From JAPLNB01 sp964451955 (GTDB taxonomy: Bacteria; Planctomycetota; Phycisphaerae; Tepidisphaerales; Tepidisphaeraceae), in contig CAYVKG010000021.1 of assembly GCA_964451955.1 (NCBI GenBank), positions 1 to 56,953 on the forward strand: a stretch of DNA of 56,953 nt. Direction: 5' to 3'. The notes under the pieces are model-generated. The model was not told the DNA's origin, did no database searches, and saw only the letters and a program-made list of their open reading frames with translations. Of the stretch, positions 1 to 7,685 are shown piece after piece. Each line of letters begins with the position of its first letter. Position 1 is the first letter of the stretch. The position numbers were made by a program, and so were the translations under genes.

Positions 1-6
1 TGAGAT

Positions 7-40
7 CGCCGTTCCGCGAGTTGGCGGAACGGCGTCTTTT
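7..40 (+). terminator. Intrinsic terminator
   Basis: An 11-bp perfect stem (CGCCGTTCCGC / GCGGAACGGCG) with a 6-nt loop is followed directly by TCTTTT, so it reads as a plus-strand terminator for a gene to the left of the window. On the minus strand there is no T-tract after it. Confidence 0.75.
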
Positions 41-49
41 ACAGAATAG

Positions 50-91
50 TCGGGGCGACAGGATTTGAACCTGCGACCTCCTGGACCCAAA
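50..91 (-). tRNA. 3' half of tRNA-Pro(UGG), partial
   Basis: Read on the minus strand, this contains an anticodon loop TTTGGGT (anticodon TGG), the 3' side of the anticodon stem, variable loop AGGTC, a T-arm with loop TTCAAAT and a paired GCAGG/CCTGT stem, the acceptor strand CGCCCCG and discriminator A. The 5' half is absent: the bases preceding the loop do not pair with CCAGG, and no CGGGGCG acceptor strand follows within the next few hundred bases. A lone 3' half is the usual mark of the distal attachment site of an element that integrated in a tRNA gene; the intact copy would then lie beyond the right end of the window. Confidence 0.8.
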
Positions 92-179
92 CAAAGCGAA
101 ACACGACAAATCGCTTCGAGATTGCGGACGTAACTGTCGACTGTTTAAACCTTTACGAGATTCACCTCAAATCCGCTTC

Positions 180-217
180 GGGTCGATGAATCGACCCAAG
201 TCGACCTCATTCGACCC
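180..217. repeat. Phased TCGACC repeats beside the tRNA fragment
   Basis: TCGACC starts at 191, 201 and 211, exactly one helical turn apart, and the first copy also forms a 7-bp inverted repeat GGGTCGA / TCGACCC with 180-186. The position about 90 bp inside a partial tRNA suits recombinase or directionality-factor arm sites. The function is inferred from position only. Confidence 0.5.
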
Positions 218-355
218 AAAATGTAGTGCAAGCTAGAACAAGGAAACGATAATCGGCTGCTTTGACAGCGTGGCATGCGTGGCATGGGTATCTTGCCACA
301 TCGCGCCGCGTGCACGAGTCTCGCAGTAGAAAGCCACAAAACGGCGGCGTCCAAA

Positions 356-490
356 CTACCCCAGTCGCCGGTCCAGCGCAGCGACGCCCAGCTCCGCCAG
401 CGGCACAAAGTCCTCGGGGATCGCCACGATGGTGCCCGAAGACTCGACCTCGACGTCAGCATGATCGCGTGGATCTGTCATCCTTGGCAT
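356..490 (-). CDS. 44-aa acidic protein at the end of the NO-stress operon
   Basis: The 44-residue frame starts with ATG at 488-490 behind a strong ribosome binding site (GGAGGACTCTC-ATG) and ends with TAG at 356-358. The residues read like real protein, with an acidic N-terminal part (DVEVESSG), a hydrophobic middle (TIVAIPEDFVPLAELGVAAL) and a DRRLG end. It lies 27 bp downstream of the hemerythrin gene on the same strand, so it is probably the last gene of the DUF6448-RIC-hemerythrin transcript. I do not recognise a family. The gene is short enough to be missed by automatic callers; the start site and frame are the main support. Confidence 0.6.
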   Translation of the reverse strand: MPRMTDPRDHADVEVESSGTIVAIPEDFVPLAELGVAALDRRLG

Positions 491-517
491 GAGAGTCCTC
501 CACTTACTGCACCGCGG

Positions 518-1093
518 TCATGCGGTGACCAGCGACCCCGCGTCGCCCTGCAGTTTCTCGGCCAGCGCCTCCAGTCTCTGGTGTACGTCGCTCCCAATCT
601 CGGCCTCGACGGCCTCAAACTCCTGCTGCAACTCGGCGTGGTCAGCTTCAGTGAGCACTTTGTAGCTCAAGGGAAAGAGCAGATAGTCCTCCTTCCAGAT
701 GTGGTTGGGATACAACGCCGCCAGATCACGGAGGCATCGAACCACGACTGCCGTCGTCTCGGACGTGGCCCCAACGGAATATGCCTGAGCCGCCTGGTCC
801 AGCTCTGCCACCAAGGCCCGGCCTTTTTGATGCTCGTGCATCAGCCCGCCGATGGGGCAGCCTTGAGTCGGCACGCCCCTGCGCGCCAGGGCGGGGAACA
901 GGTGCGCTTCTTCCTTGCCGTGGTGGCACCTGTCGGCGAACGTGCGCATGAACTCCACCAGATCATACAGCGTCTGAGGCTGCACGAGCTTATCCGCTTC
1001 CAAGGCGTCGGCCAAAACTCCCAGTGCGCCGACGATTTTGAGGATCACGCGATGCTCGGCCTCAAGCGTCTCTATCGGTTTGGATACGTTCAT
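518..1093 (-). CDS. Hemerythrin HHE-domain protein
   Basis: A 191-aa cytoplasmic four-helix protein of the hemerythrin HHE family, which binds a non-haem di-iron centre through His and Glu/Asp. Visible ligand-type motifs are HRVILKI near residue 16, HHGKEEAHLFP near 56, HEHQKGR near 87 and HIWKEDYLLFP near 126. The ATG at 1093 was chosen because GGAGAC sits 6 nt upstream; a longer in-frame extension would overlap the RIC gene. It lies 25 bp downstream of the RIC gene in the same operon, so sensing, scavenging or storage of NO, oxygen or iron during nitrosative stress is likely. The precise ligand is not visible in the sequence. Confidence 0.9.
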   Translation of the reverse strand: MNVSKPIETLEAEHRVILKIVGALGVLADALEADKLVQPQTLYDLVEFMRTFADRCHHGKEEAHLFPALARRGVPTQGCPIGGLMHEHQKGRALVAELDQAAQAYSVGATSETTAVVVRCLRDLAALYPNHIWKEDYLLFPLSYKVLTEADHAELQQEFEAVEAEIGSDVHQRLEALAEKLQGDAGSLVTA

Positions 1094-1118
1094 CGGTGTC
1101 TCCTTCGCCCTTCCACTC

Positions 1119-1844
1119 TCAGCGGAGTCGGAGCGCTTTCGGGAACAGGATATTGTTCTCCAGGTGGACATGCTTGTGGAGGTCATCTTCAAATTCCCTG
1201 AGCTTCTGATAGGTGACCATGAAGGTGTTGCACACATCGGGCGGGATGGCATAGCCCCTGGCAAGTTGCCGAATCCTGTGAGTGGCCTCGCCAATCTCCT
1301 CGTGTTCGCGATTGAGCGTCAGGAACGAGCGATGGAGTGCCTCCAAGTCCTTCACGTCCGCAGCCTTGCCTGACTTCAGACAGGCCTCGACCCGTCTGAT
1401 GGCGGGAAAGAAGACCTCCTCTTCCTCGCGGAGATGCGCTGCCATAGAGGTGGCGACCTTATCGAAGATGGAGGCAATCTCGACAACCTCGGGATGGTTG
1501 GCTCCATGGACCTGCGCGATCTTGTGGGCGTAGCCGGCGATCTGCGGAGTGCTCTCGTTCAGATACACATGGTGGGTGTTGACGATGTAGTCGGCTAGGA
1601 AGGAAAGAGACCACGCAGAGTAGTTCTGGCTGCGGTCCGCGGGCGTGCTCTTGACCGCGTCGACTTCACGAGCGATGGCGGCTGGGTCAACTCCTTGCTC
1701 CTTGCACACGACGGCGAGGGGGCTCTTGCCGCCGCAGCAGAAGTCAATGCCATGTTTCTCGAAAACGGCGGCGGTACGATAGTCGTCGGCGACGATCTCA
1801 CCGATTGTCTTCGCGGTCAGAGAGGTGGTGGGCGTGCTTGTCAT
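1119..1844 (-). CDS. RIC/ScdA/YtfE-type iron-sulfur cluster repair di-iron protein
   Basis: The 241-aa protein has the two-part RIC architecture. The N-terminal ScdA_N (DUF542) domain shows the HGIDFCCGG signature with paired cysteines near residue 35. A hemerythrin-like domain follows, with HHVYLNE, HLREEEEVFFP, HEEIGEATH and HKHVHLENNILFP motifs. Family members repair iron-sulfur clusters damaged by nitric oxide or peroxide. The second in-frame ATG (1844) is preferred over 1859 because AAAGGA precedes it. The gene follows the DUF6448 gene by 18 bp and precedes hemerythrin; opposite a TetR regulator and an NO reductase, a role in nitrosative-stress repair is well supported. Confidence 0.93.
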   Translation of the reverse strand: MTSTPTTSLTAKTIGEIVADDYRTAAVFEKHGIDFCCGGKSPLAVVCKEQGVDPAAIAREVDAVKSTPADRSQNYSAWSLSFLADYIVNTHHVYLNESTPQIAGYAHKIAQVHGANHPEVVEIASIFDKVATSMAAHLREEEEVFFPAIRRVEACLKSGKAADVKDLEALHRSFLTLNREHEEIGEATHRIRQLARGYAIPPDVCNTFMVTYQKLREFEDDLHKHVHLENNILFPKALRLR

Positions 1845-1862
1845 GGTCGGTCCTTTCATCGT

Positions 1863-2519
1863 TCAATGCGGGTGCTGCGCGGTCGGCTCATGGTGCGCGT
1901 CGTTGGCGGCGGCCGCTTCATGCCCCTCTGCGTGGTGCGCGCCTGCGCCTTGTGCGGCCAAGTGCAGACCCTCGACGTAATGGACGTATTCTACATAGGC
2001 CGCCACGAACGCGCGCCCTGCATCGACGTTGTGTTCGGCGTGGGCCTTTTTCTCCTGGGCTTCGGCAAAGCGTTTGCGGATACCCGCAGCAGCCTCCTCC
2101 GTGACCAATTTGACCACTTTATCCACCGAGCCGGTGGCAAGGGCCTTGTCAGCTTCCGCAATGGGCGGCTCAATCGGGGCTCCGGCGGGCTTAAGACCGG
2201 TGAACGGGGCGCCTTCGCCTGCGCGATGTACACGAACGAGCGTCTCGAAGAAGAACTGATCCGCCAGATCGCGCGCCTCGGGCCCTTGGGAACGCACGGT
2301 GAGCGTCTTAGCAAAGGCGGCCTTGATCTGCGCTTCATCATCCTTCTTGATCCACTTCAGGACAGGGGTGATGTCTTTCTGCTCCAGAGCGACCTTCGCC
2401 GCCGCCACGACCGGCCCGTCCACGGTATCACAATGCGCCGCCGCGGCCTGCGGGAAAAGCCAATAGAGCACGCCTGCCAGAACGAACGTCCAAAATCCGG
2501 CCATCTGTGTTCTATTCAT
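1863..2519 (-). CDS. Exported DUF6448-family protein
   Basis: The 218-aa product begins with a signal peptide or membrane anchor (positive start, hydrophobic segment about residues 8-25, then AAAAHCDTVDGPVV). The HCDTxDGPVV block and the later FFFETLVRVHRAGEGAP-type block are the features I associate with DUF6448, a family without known biochemistry. The C-terminus is rich in histidine (HHAEGHE, DAHHEPTAQHPH), which may bind metal. ATG 2519 has a good GGAAAGGA site. First gene of the minus-strand operon and controlled by the operator at 2556-2573. It probably serves a periplasmic role in NO or metal stress; its repeated presence beside NO genes here (see 5760) supports a link. Confidence 0.85.
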   Translation of the reverse strand: MNRTQMAGFWTFVLAGVLYWLFPQAAAAHCDTVDGPVVAAAKVALEQKDITPVLKWIKKDDEAQIKAAFAKTLTVRSQGPEARDLADQFFFETLVRVHRAGEGAPFTGLKPAGAPIEPPIAEADKALATGSVDKVVKLVTEEAAAGIRKRFAEAQEKKAHAEHNVDAGRAFVAAYVEYVHYVEGLHLAAQGAGAHHAEGHEAAAANDAHHEPTAQHPH

Positions 2520-2555
2520 GATGTCATTCCTTTCCTGTACGATCAGCATCAAATG

Positions 2556-2573
2556 TGTGAATCTATATTCACA
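2556..2573. promoter_or_regulatory. Operator 1 of the TetR regulator (predicted)
   Basis: A perfect 7-bp inverted repeat, TGTGAAT-CTAT-ATTCACA, lies 37 bp before the DUF6448 start codon. A near-identical 18-bp site occurs upstream of the divergent TetR gene (2702-2719), so this is the best candidate for the TetR binding site controlling the NO operon. Confidence 0.7.
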
Positions 2574-2675
2574 TTATTGGCCAGTCCGTCCCTGCCTGTC
2601 AATGCCGACAGCAGCCGCCATAGCCTCATAATCCATAACGAAGAGGCGGATTCAACGGGATTCCACAGGGCGATG

Positions 2676-2719
2676 TTGACTCTCCGAGAATAAGCCATTA
2701 TTGTGAAAGGATATTCTCA
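2676..2719 (+). promoter_or_regulatory. Promoter and operator 2 of the TetR gene (predicted)
   Basis: TTGACT at 2676-2681 and TATTGT at 2699-2704 are spaced 17 bp and resemble -35 and -10 boxes. The 18-bp site TGTGAAA-GGAT-ATTCTCA at 2702-2719 overlaps the -10 box and extends downstream of it, matching operator 1 in both half-sites and spacing. Binding here would block RNA polymerase, which implies autoregulation. Confidence 0.6.
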
Positions 2720-2728
2720 CCAAGAGGA

Positions 2729-3331
2729 ATGATGCGCGCCGCCAAACAGAAGACCGAAGCTCGTCAGGAACAGATAGCCCAGGCGGCGCTGCAATTGCTG
2801 GCCCGAAACGGCCTCAATGGCGTCAGCGTAACCGATGTGGCTCAGGTCGTTGGCGTAGTTCCCTCGGCGATTTATCGGCATTTCAAGGGCAAGGATGATG
2901 TCCTGGACACAGTGCTGGACTTGATTCGCGACAGGCTCCTCGGCATCGTGCATGTGGTATGCGAACAGACGCCGCGAGCCCTGGATCGATTGGACCGCCT
3001 CCATGCCCGGCACATCGAGTTCATTCGCCGCAATCCCGGCATTCCCAGCCTGGTGTTCTCGGCGGATGCGTACGCTGGGCATGATGCTCGCAGGGCACGG
3101 ACCCTGGGGACTGTGCGGGCGTACCTCGCCGCCGTTAAGGGGATCGTTGCGGCCGGGCAGCAGGCGGGCGAGATCAGGAAAGCAGTGGATCCGGAAGCCG
3201 CGGCGATGCTGTTTCTCGGCACCATTCAGCCATCGGCTTTTCTCTGGCATTTGAGCGGCGGCAGATCGGCCTTTGTCGCCAACGCCGACAAGGCGTGGCA
3301 GGTCGTTCGTGCTGCCTTCGCAGTCGGATGA
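2729..3331 (+). CDS. TetR/AcrR-family transcriptional regulator
   Basis: 200 aa. The N-terminal 55 residues form the TetR helix-turn-helix (QIAQAALQLLARNGLNGVSVTDVAQVVGVVPSAIYRHFKGKDDVL), and the remainder is an all-helical effector domain. It is divergent from the DUF6448-RIC-hemerythrin operon and 84 bp before the NO reductase gene, with matching operators in the shared intergenic region. I infer a repressor that is released by NO or a product of NO damage. NO regulators are more often NsrR, NorR or DNR, so a TetR here is less usual. Two adjacent ATGs (2729, 2732) are possible starts; AGAGGA serves either. Confidence 0.9.
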   Translation: MMRAAKQKTEARQEQIAQAALQLLARNGLNGVSVTDVAQVVGVVPSAIYRHFKGKDDVLDTVLDLIRDRLLGIVHVVCEQTPRALDRLDRLHARHIEFIRRNPGIPSLVFSADAYAGHDARRARTLGTVRAYLAAVKGIVAAGQQAGEIRKAVDPEAAAMLFLGTIQPSAFLWHLSGGRSAFVANADKAWQVVRAAFAVG

Positions 3332-3414
3332 ACGATCGGACCGTTGGCCGTCCCACACATCTGTTTGACGGCATCAATGATCGCGGGGCAGCGCGCCCCG
3401 TCAGGAAAGGAGCG

Positions 3415-5685
3415 ATGTACATGGGAACCAAGGGACTTCGCAACGCAGCCATCATCTCATTCATCCTGAGCATGGGCATTTTGCTTGCCGGTGGCTATTA
3501 CGCCAAAGACCGCGTCCCGCCGATTCCCGGGAAGGTGGTCGTTGGCGGCGAGCTGCTGACGGACCATGCGGCAATCCTGCGCGGGCAGGGCGTGTACCAG
3601 CGATATGGCCTGATGGACCACGGCAGCGTGTGGGGACATGGGTCGCTGCGCGGCATGGACTTCTCGGCATTTTCGCTCCATTGCATGGGGGCCTTGATGC
3701 GCCAGCATCATCAAACAATGGGAAGCCCATCGCCCGATGCGTTCAAGCGGCTTCCGCCGGACCCACGGCGCGATCTTGACGAGCGCGACGCCAGCATCGC
3801 CCGGGAAATTCGCACCAACCGATACGACCCGGATTCCGGCACTCTGGCGTTAACGCCTTCGCAGGCGTACGCATTCGACCAGTTGCGCAAGTTCTGGGAT
3901 CGGGAGTTCTCCGAGGGCGATGCACACTACGGCTTCCTTAAAGACACCGTTCCAACCGCTGACGAACGGCGCGACCTGGCGGATTTCTTCTTCTGGACGG
4001 CCTGGGCCGCTGGCACCAATCGGCCGGGCGAGAACTACAGCTATACGAATAACTGGCCATCCGACCGAACCGTCGGCAACACGGCTTCAACCAATGCGCT
4101 GCTGTGGAGCATCCTCTCCATCATTGCCCTCTTTGCCGTTTTGGGAATCGTGGTTTATATCGTGCATCGGTACGGGTTCTTTTACGGTGAATCGAAAGCT
4201 GTTGAAGCGGCCAAACGCCTCCTCGATACGCCTGTGACGCCCAGCCAGCGATCCAGTGCCAAGTTCTTCCTCGTTGCGGGGCTGCTGTTCATCGTGCAGA
4301 TCTTCAATGGCGGGCTGCTGGCTCATTACACGATTCACCCCAGCACGTTCTATGTGAAGTTCATCGGAGAGATGTATCCCTACAGTTGGGCCAAGAGCTG
4401 GCACCTGCAACTGGCCATACTCTGGATTGCAGTGTCCTGGATGGGCACGGCGGTCTATCTCGCTCCCCTGATTGGCAAGCGCGAGCCCGGCGGCCAGCGG
4501 CTGATGGTAAACATCCTGTTCGTCGCGGCAGTGGCCGTCGCGGTGGGGAGCCTGTTCGGTGAAGTGCTGGGCATCAAAGGGTATCTCGGCAAGGCCTGGT
4601 TCTGGCTGGGGCATCAAGGATGGGAGTATCTGGAGTTGGGCCGGCTGTGGCAAATCCTCCTGTTCGGTGGCCTAATCTTCTGGCTGGTGGTCGTTTATCG
4701 CGCCATGGCCCCCATCCTGAAGACCACGGGCGCCGATGACGAGAGCGCCGATCGGCGATCGTTGACCATCTTCTACGTGTTCAGCGCCATCTTCGTGGTG
4801 TTCTTCTTCGGATTTGGCCTGCTCTATGGCCGCGGAACCCACCTCACCATCGCCGATTACTGGCGCTGGTTTGTGGTGCATATCTGGGTGGAGAGCATCT
4901 TCGAGTTCTTCGGCGTGGCGGTCATCTCACTGTTCCTGGTCACGCTCGGCCTGGTACCTGCCAAGTCGGCCTTGCGCGTTGCCTATCTGACGGCCATCCT
5001 GGTATTCATCAGCGGCATTCCCGGAACGGCTCATCATTATTTCTGGTACGGTGGGCCGAGCCTGTGGCTGGCCATCGGAGGTGTCTTCAGTTCGCTGGAG
5101 CCGATCCCGCTTATCCTCCTGGTGGTCCGAGCTTGGATGGAGTACAAGTCGATCAGGGAGGAGGGCCGGCAGTTCCCATATCGCTGGCCTCTCTACTTCC
5201 TCACCGCCAGCAGCGTCTGGAACTTCGTCGGTGCGGGCCTTTTTGGCTTCGTCATTAACCTCCCGATTATCAATTATTACGAACATGCCACCTATCTGAC
5301 ATCCAACCATGGACACACGGCATTGTTCGGCGTCTATGGAATGCTGGCCATCGCCTTGATTCTCTTCTCCTGGCGCGGCCTGGTAGAGAACCGCTACTGG
5401 AACGACCGAATCCTCATGGTGAGCTTCTGGGGCCTCAACGTCGGTCTGGCGCTGATGTTCCTGACTGGGCTGCTTCCCATCGGCATCTTGCAGGTCTGGC
5501 ACTCTTACGATCAGGGATTCTGGTACGCCCGCAGCGCCGCCTTCTACGAGATGGAGGTGGTGAAGCACTTGGGCTTCTGGCGGATTGTACCCGACAGCAT
5601 CATCATCGTAGTCGGCGCATTTCCGCTGTTGTATTTCCTACTCAGCACCTACCCACGTCTGCGTAAGGCGCAGGCCGGTGGCTGA
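3415..5685 (+). CDS. norZ: Quinol-dependent nitric oxide reductase (qNOR)
   Basis: The 756-aa inner-membrane enzyme reduces 2 NO to N2O using quinol. It has an N-terminal transmembrane helix (about residues 8-28) and the qNOR-specific periplasmic domain, then about twelve helices of the haem-copper-oxidase-like NorB core. Haem and FeB ligands are visible: WHLQLAILW, the GTAHHYFWYG pair of histidines, HGHTALFGVYGML, plus HIWVESIFE. ATG 3415 is preferred because AGGAAAGGAG lies just upstream. It follows the TetR gene on the same strand, so the two may be co-transcribed. With RIC and hemerythrin it forms an NO detoxification module rather than a complete denitrification pathway; no nitrite or N2O reductase is present. 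Confidence 0.95.
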   Translation: MYMGTKGLRNAAIISFILSMGILLAGGYYAKDRVPPIPGKVVVGGELLTDHAAILRGQGVYQRYGLMDHGSVWGHGSLRGMDFSAFSLHCMGALMRQHHQTMGSPSPDAFKRLPPDPRRDLDERDASIAREIRTNRYDPDSGTLALTPSQAYAFDQLRKFWDREFSEGDAHYGFLKDTVPTADERRDLADFFFWTAWAAGTNRPGENYSYTNNWPSDRTVGNTASTNALLWSILSIIALFAVLGIVVYIVHRYGFFYGESKAVEAAKRLLDTPVTPSQRSSAKFFLVAGLLFIVQIFNGGLLAHYTIHPSTFYVKFIGEMYPYSWAKSWHLQLAILWIAVSWMGTAVYLAPLIGKREPGGQRLMVNILFVAAVAVAVGSLFGEVLGIKGYLGKAWFWLGHQGWEYLELGRLWQILLFGGLIFWLVVVYRAMAPILKTTGADDESADRRSLTIFYVFSAIFVVFFFGFGLLYGRGTHLTIADYWRWFVVHIWVESIFEFFGVAVISLFLVTLGLVPAKSALRVAYLTAILVFISGIPGTAHHYFWYGGPSLWLAIGGVFSSLEPIPLILLVVRAWMEYKSIREEGRQFPYRWPLYFLTASSVWNFVGAGLFGFVINLPIINYYEHATYLTSNHGHTALFGVYGMLAIALILFSWRGLVENRYWNDRILMVSFWGLNVGLALMFLTGLLPIGILQVWHSYDQGFWYARSAAFYEMEVVKHLGFWRIVPDSIIIVVGAFPLLYFLLSTYPRLRKAQAGG

Positions 5686-5759
5686 GACGACTCTTGGGCT
5701 CAGCGCAGCGAACTGTTTACGGTGATTCGGAAAGCCCAGCACATACATGGAGAGCGAAC

Positions 5760-5886
5760 ATGATGCGGACGAGTACAGCGAAGGTTGTCGGAATCACAAT
5801 GGGAGTTTTGGCCGCCTAATTATTTGCCACACAGGCGCGGGCGCATTGCGATACCATGGACGGGCCGGTGGTCAAGGATGCCCAGG
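5760..5886 (+). pseudogene. Remnant of a second DUF6448 gene
   Basis: Starting at ATGATG (5760) the frame reads a signal-peptide-like MMRTSTAKVVGITMGVLAA, then a TAA stop at 5817-5819, and continues in the same frame as LFATQARAHCDTMDGPVVKDAQ. This matches the mature start of the DUF6448 protein at 1863-2519 (AHCDTVDGPVV). Homology ends near 5886, where the convergent pntB gene begins. So the gene has both an in-frame stop in its leader and a lost C-terminal part, and the break marks a rearrangement junction. It follows norZ on the same strand, as expected of a former operon partner. Confidence 0.75.
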
Positions 5887-5893
5887 CTGCCAC

Positions 5894-7303
5894 TCACGGC
5901 AAGCGACGCCGCAGTGTTGCGACCGTAGCCTTGGCATCCCCCAGGAGCATGATGGTCTTGCCGTCCCTGTAAAGCGGGTTCTCGACTCCCGAATAGCCCG
6001 GACGCTCGTCAAGGTTGCAGACAATGATGTGCCTGGCTTCGTGCGCCTTCAGAATCGGCATGCCCGAGATCGGTGTATTCGGCGAGTGAATCGCGGCCGT
6101 GTTGACCACATCGCAGGCCCCGACGACGAGCGCGACGTCGGTTTCGGCGAACTGGTCATTCACATCCTTCATCTCGAACAGCTTCCCGTAGTCCAGCTCG
6201 GCTTCCGCAAGCACCACATGCATGTGTCCCGGCATGCGTCCCGCGACTGGATGAACGGCAAATTTCACATCTTTGCCCAGCGATGCCAGGTGCTCCGCAA
6301 GCTGTACGACGTCTTCCTGCGCTTCGGCAAGGGCCATACCGTAGCCCGGGATGATGATGATCCGCTTCGCGGCCTGCAACAGTGCCGCGGCACATCCCAT
6401 GGGGTCGGCGGGCGACGGAGCGTCGGGCATTGCCTCCGGCTGACCTGACGATTCAGGTGCGGACGCAGCCGAAACCGCTTGTGCCTGCGCCGGGATCGAC
6501 GCGGTCTGCACGCCGGTGAAGACAGATCCCAGGCCGCGGTTCATGCCGCGACACATCACATGAGTCAGCACCGACCCCGACGCCGCGACCGTCGCGCCGC
6601 AGGCGATGAGCAGCCGGTTCTGGATCGCAACGCCGCATAGCGCGGCCGCCAGTCCGGCGGTGGCGTTGAGAAACGAAATAAGCACTGGCATGTCGGCGCC
6701 TCCGACGCGAACCGCGATCAGGACGCCCACGGCCATCGATACGGCGGCCAGGGCGGCAAGTGCGATGGTGCGATGGCCCGCGTCATATGTGCTGCCGGCC
6801 CAGACCGCCAACCCGGCCGCGCACGCCAGCGCCGTGGCGAACCACCCATTATGCCCGGGCAGGGTCCTGGGTGTCTGCGGCAGATACGCGGCCAGCTTGC
6901 CGCTGGCGATCATGCTGCCGCTGAATGTCCCCGCGCCCACAATCAGGCCCAGCAGCGCCGCGATCTCGTTGGCCGGAGCCATCGGGGCCCGCGCCATGCG
7001 GCCAAGCTCGACAAACGAAACCAGAAGTGCCGCCACGCCGCCGGCGCCGTGCTGCAATGCGACCATCGCGGGAATCTGGATCATAGTGACGCGCATCGCC
7101 ACCCACGCGCCCACCAGCACCCCTACGGCCGCCGCGATCGACGCCGACGGCACCGAGCTTATCCGATTTCGCAACAACACTGCGGCGAGCGCCGCTGCCA
7201 ATGCTGCTGCCGCCGTGATGTTGCCCCTCCGCGCACCGGGCGGCGTGCGGAACTGGGCCACCGCCAAAAGAAGCAGCACGATGATCGCGATATCAACCGG
7301 CAT
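5894..7303 (-). CDS. pntB: NAD(P) transhydrogenase subunit beta
   Basis: 469 aa. The N-terminal two thirds is a multi-helix membrane domain (dII) of the proton-translocating transhydrogenase. The C-terminal about 180 residues form the NADP(H)-binding dIII, with IIIPGYGMALAEAQ, HPVAGRMPGHMHVVLAEA and NTPISGMPIL. The enzyme couples hydride transfer between NADH and NADP+ to proton import. One feature is odd: the loop that normally carries a Lys-Arg-Ser for the NADP 2'-phosphate reads CNLDERPGYSGVENPLY here, without the basic pair. It is the last gene of pntAA-pntAB-pntB and is transcribed towards norZ. Confidence 0.95.
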   Translation of the reverse strand: MPVDIAIIVLLLLAVAQFRTPPGARRGNITAAAALAAALAAVLLRNRISSVPSASIAAAVGVLVGAWVAMRVTMIQIPAMVALQHGAGGVAALLVSFVELGRMARAPMAPANEIAALLGLIVGAGTFSGSMIASGKLAAYLPQTPRTLPGHNGWFATALACAAGLAVWAGSTYDAGHRTIALAALAAVSMAVGVLIAVRVGGADMPVLISFLNATAGLAAALCGVAIQNRLLIACGATVAASGSVLTHVMCRGMNRGLGSVFTGVQTASIPAQAQAVSAASAPESSGQPEAMPDAPSPADPMGCAAALLQAAKRIIIIPGYGMALAEAQEDVVQLAEHLASLGKDVKFAVHPVAGRMPGHMHVVLAEAELDYGKLFEMKDVNDQFAETDVALVVGACDVVNTAAIHSPNTPISGMPILKAHEARHIIVCNLDERPGYSGVENPLYRDGKTIMLLGDAKATVATLRRRLP

Positions 7304-7321
7304 TCTTAATCGCCAATAGGA

Positions 7322-7651
7322 TCACGGCTGTCGGGGTGACGCAGTAGGCTCGCTCGCGCGAAACAGGTCGACCGGCTTCCTGCGAAACATTTTCAGCATG
7401 CGATCGGTGATCAGGAAACCGCCGGCCATATTGAACAACGCGGCCGCGATCGCCACCATCGCGAGAATCTTCTCGGTAAACGTCGTTTCAATCGCGAAAA
7501 GCAGGAACGCTCCGAGAATCGTGACAGCCGAAAGAGCATTGGTCATGGACATGAGCGGCGTATGCAGCATCTGCGGAACGCGGGAAATGAGCCAATACGC
7601 GGCGACGAAAATCGCCGCGAAGACCGCGATCATGAGCAGGACATCCATCAT
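7322..7651 (-). CDS. pntAB: NAD(P) transhydrogenase alpha subunit, membrane part
   Basis: A 109-aa protein with three hydrophobic segments (about residues 4-22, 37-55 and 62-85), equivalent to the C-terminal membrane region of E. coli PntA. The conserved HTPLMSMTNALSAV segment is visible. In many bacteria the alpha subunit is split into soluble and membrane genes, as here. GGAGGCAGACGG precedes the ATG pair at 7651/7648. It sits 34 bp after pntAA and 18 bp before pntB, so all three are one operon. Confidence 0.93.
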   Translation of the reverse strand: MMDVLLMIAVFAAIFVAAYWLISRVPQMLHTPLMSMTNALSAVTILGAFLLFAIETTFTEKILAMVAIAAALFNMAGGFLITDRMLKMFRRKPVDLFRASEPTASPRQP

Positions 7652-7685
7652 CCGTCTGCCTCCATAAGCACCGACAGTTCGGCAT

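Noticed and set aside
3295..3414. Upstream extension of the NO reductase frame
   Set aside because: It overlaps the end of the TetR gene and lacks a ribosome binding site, whereas ATG 3415 has AGGAAAGGAG directly before it.
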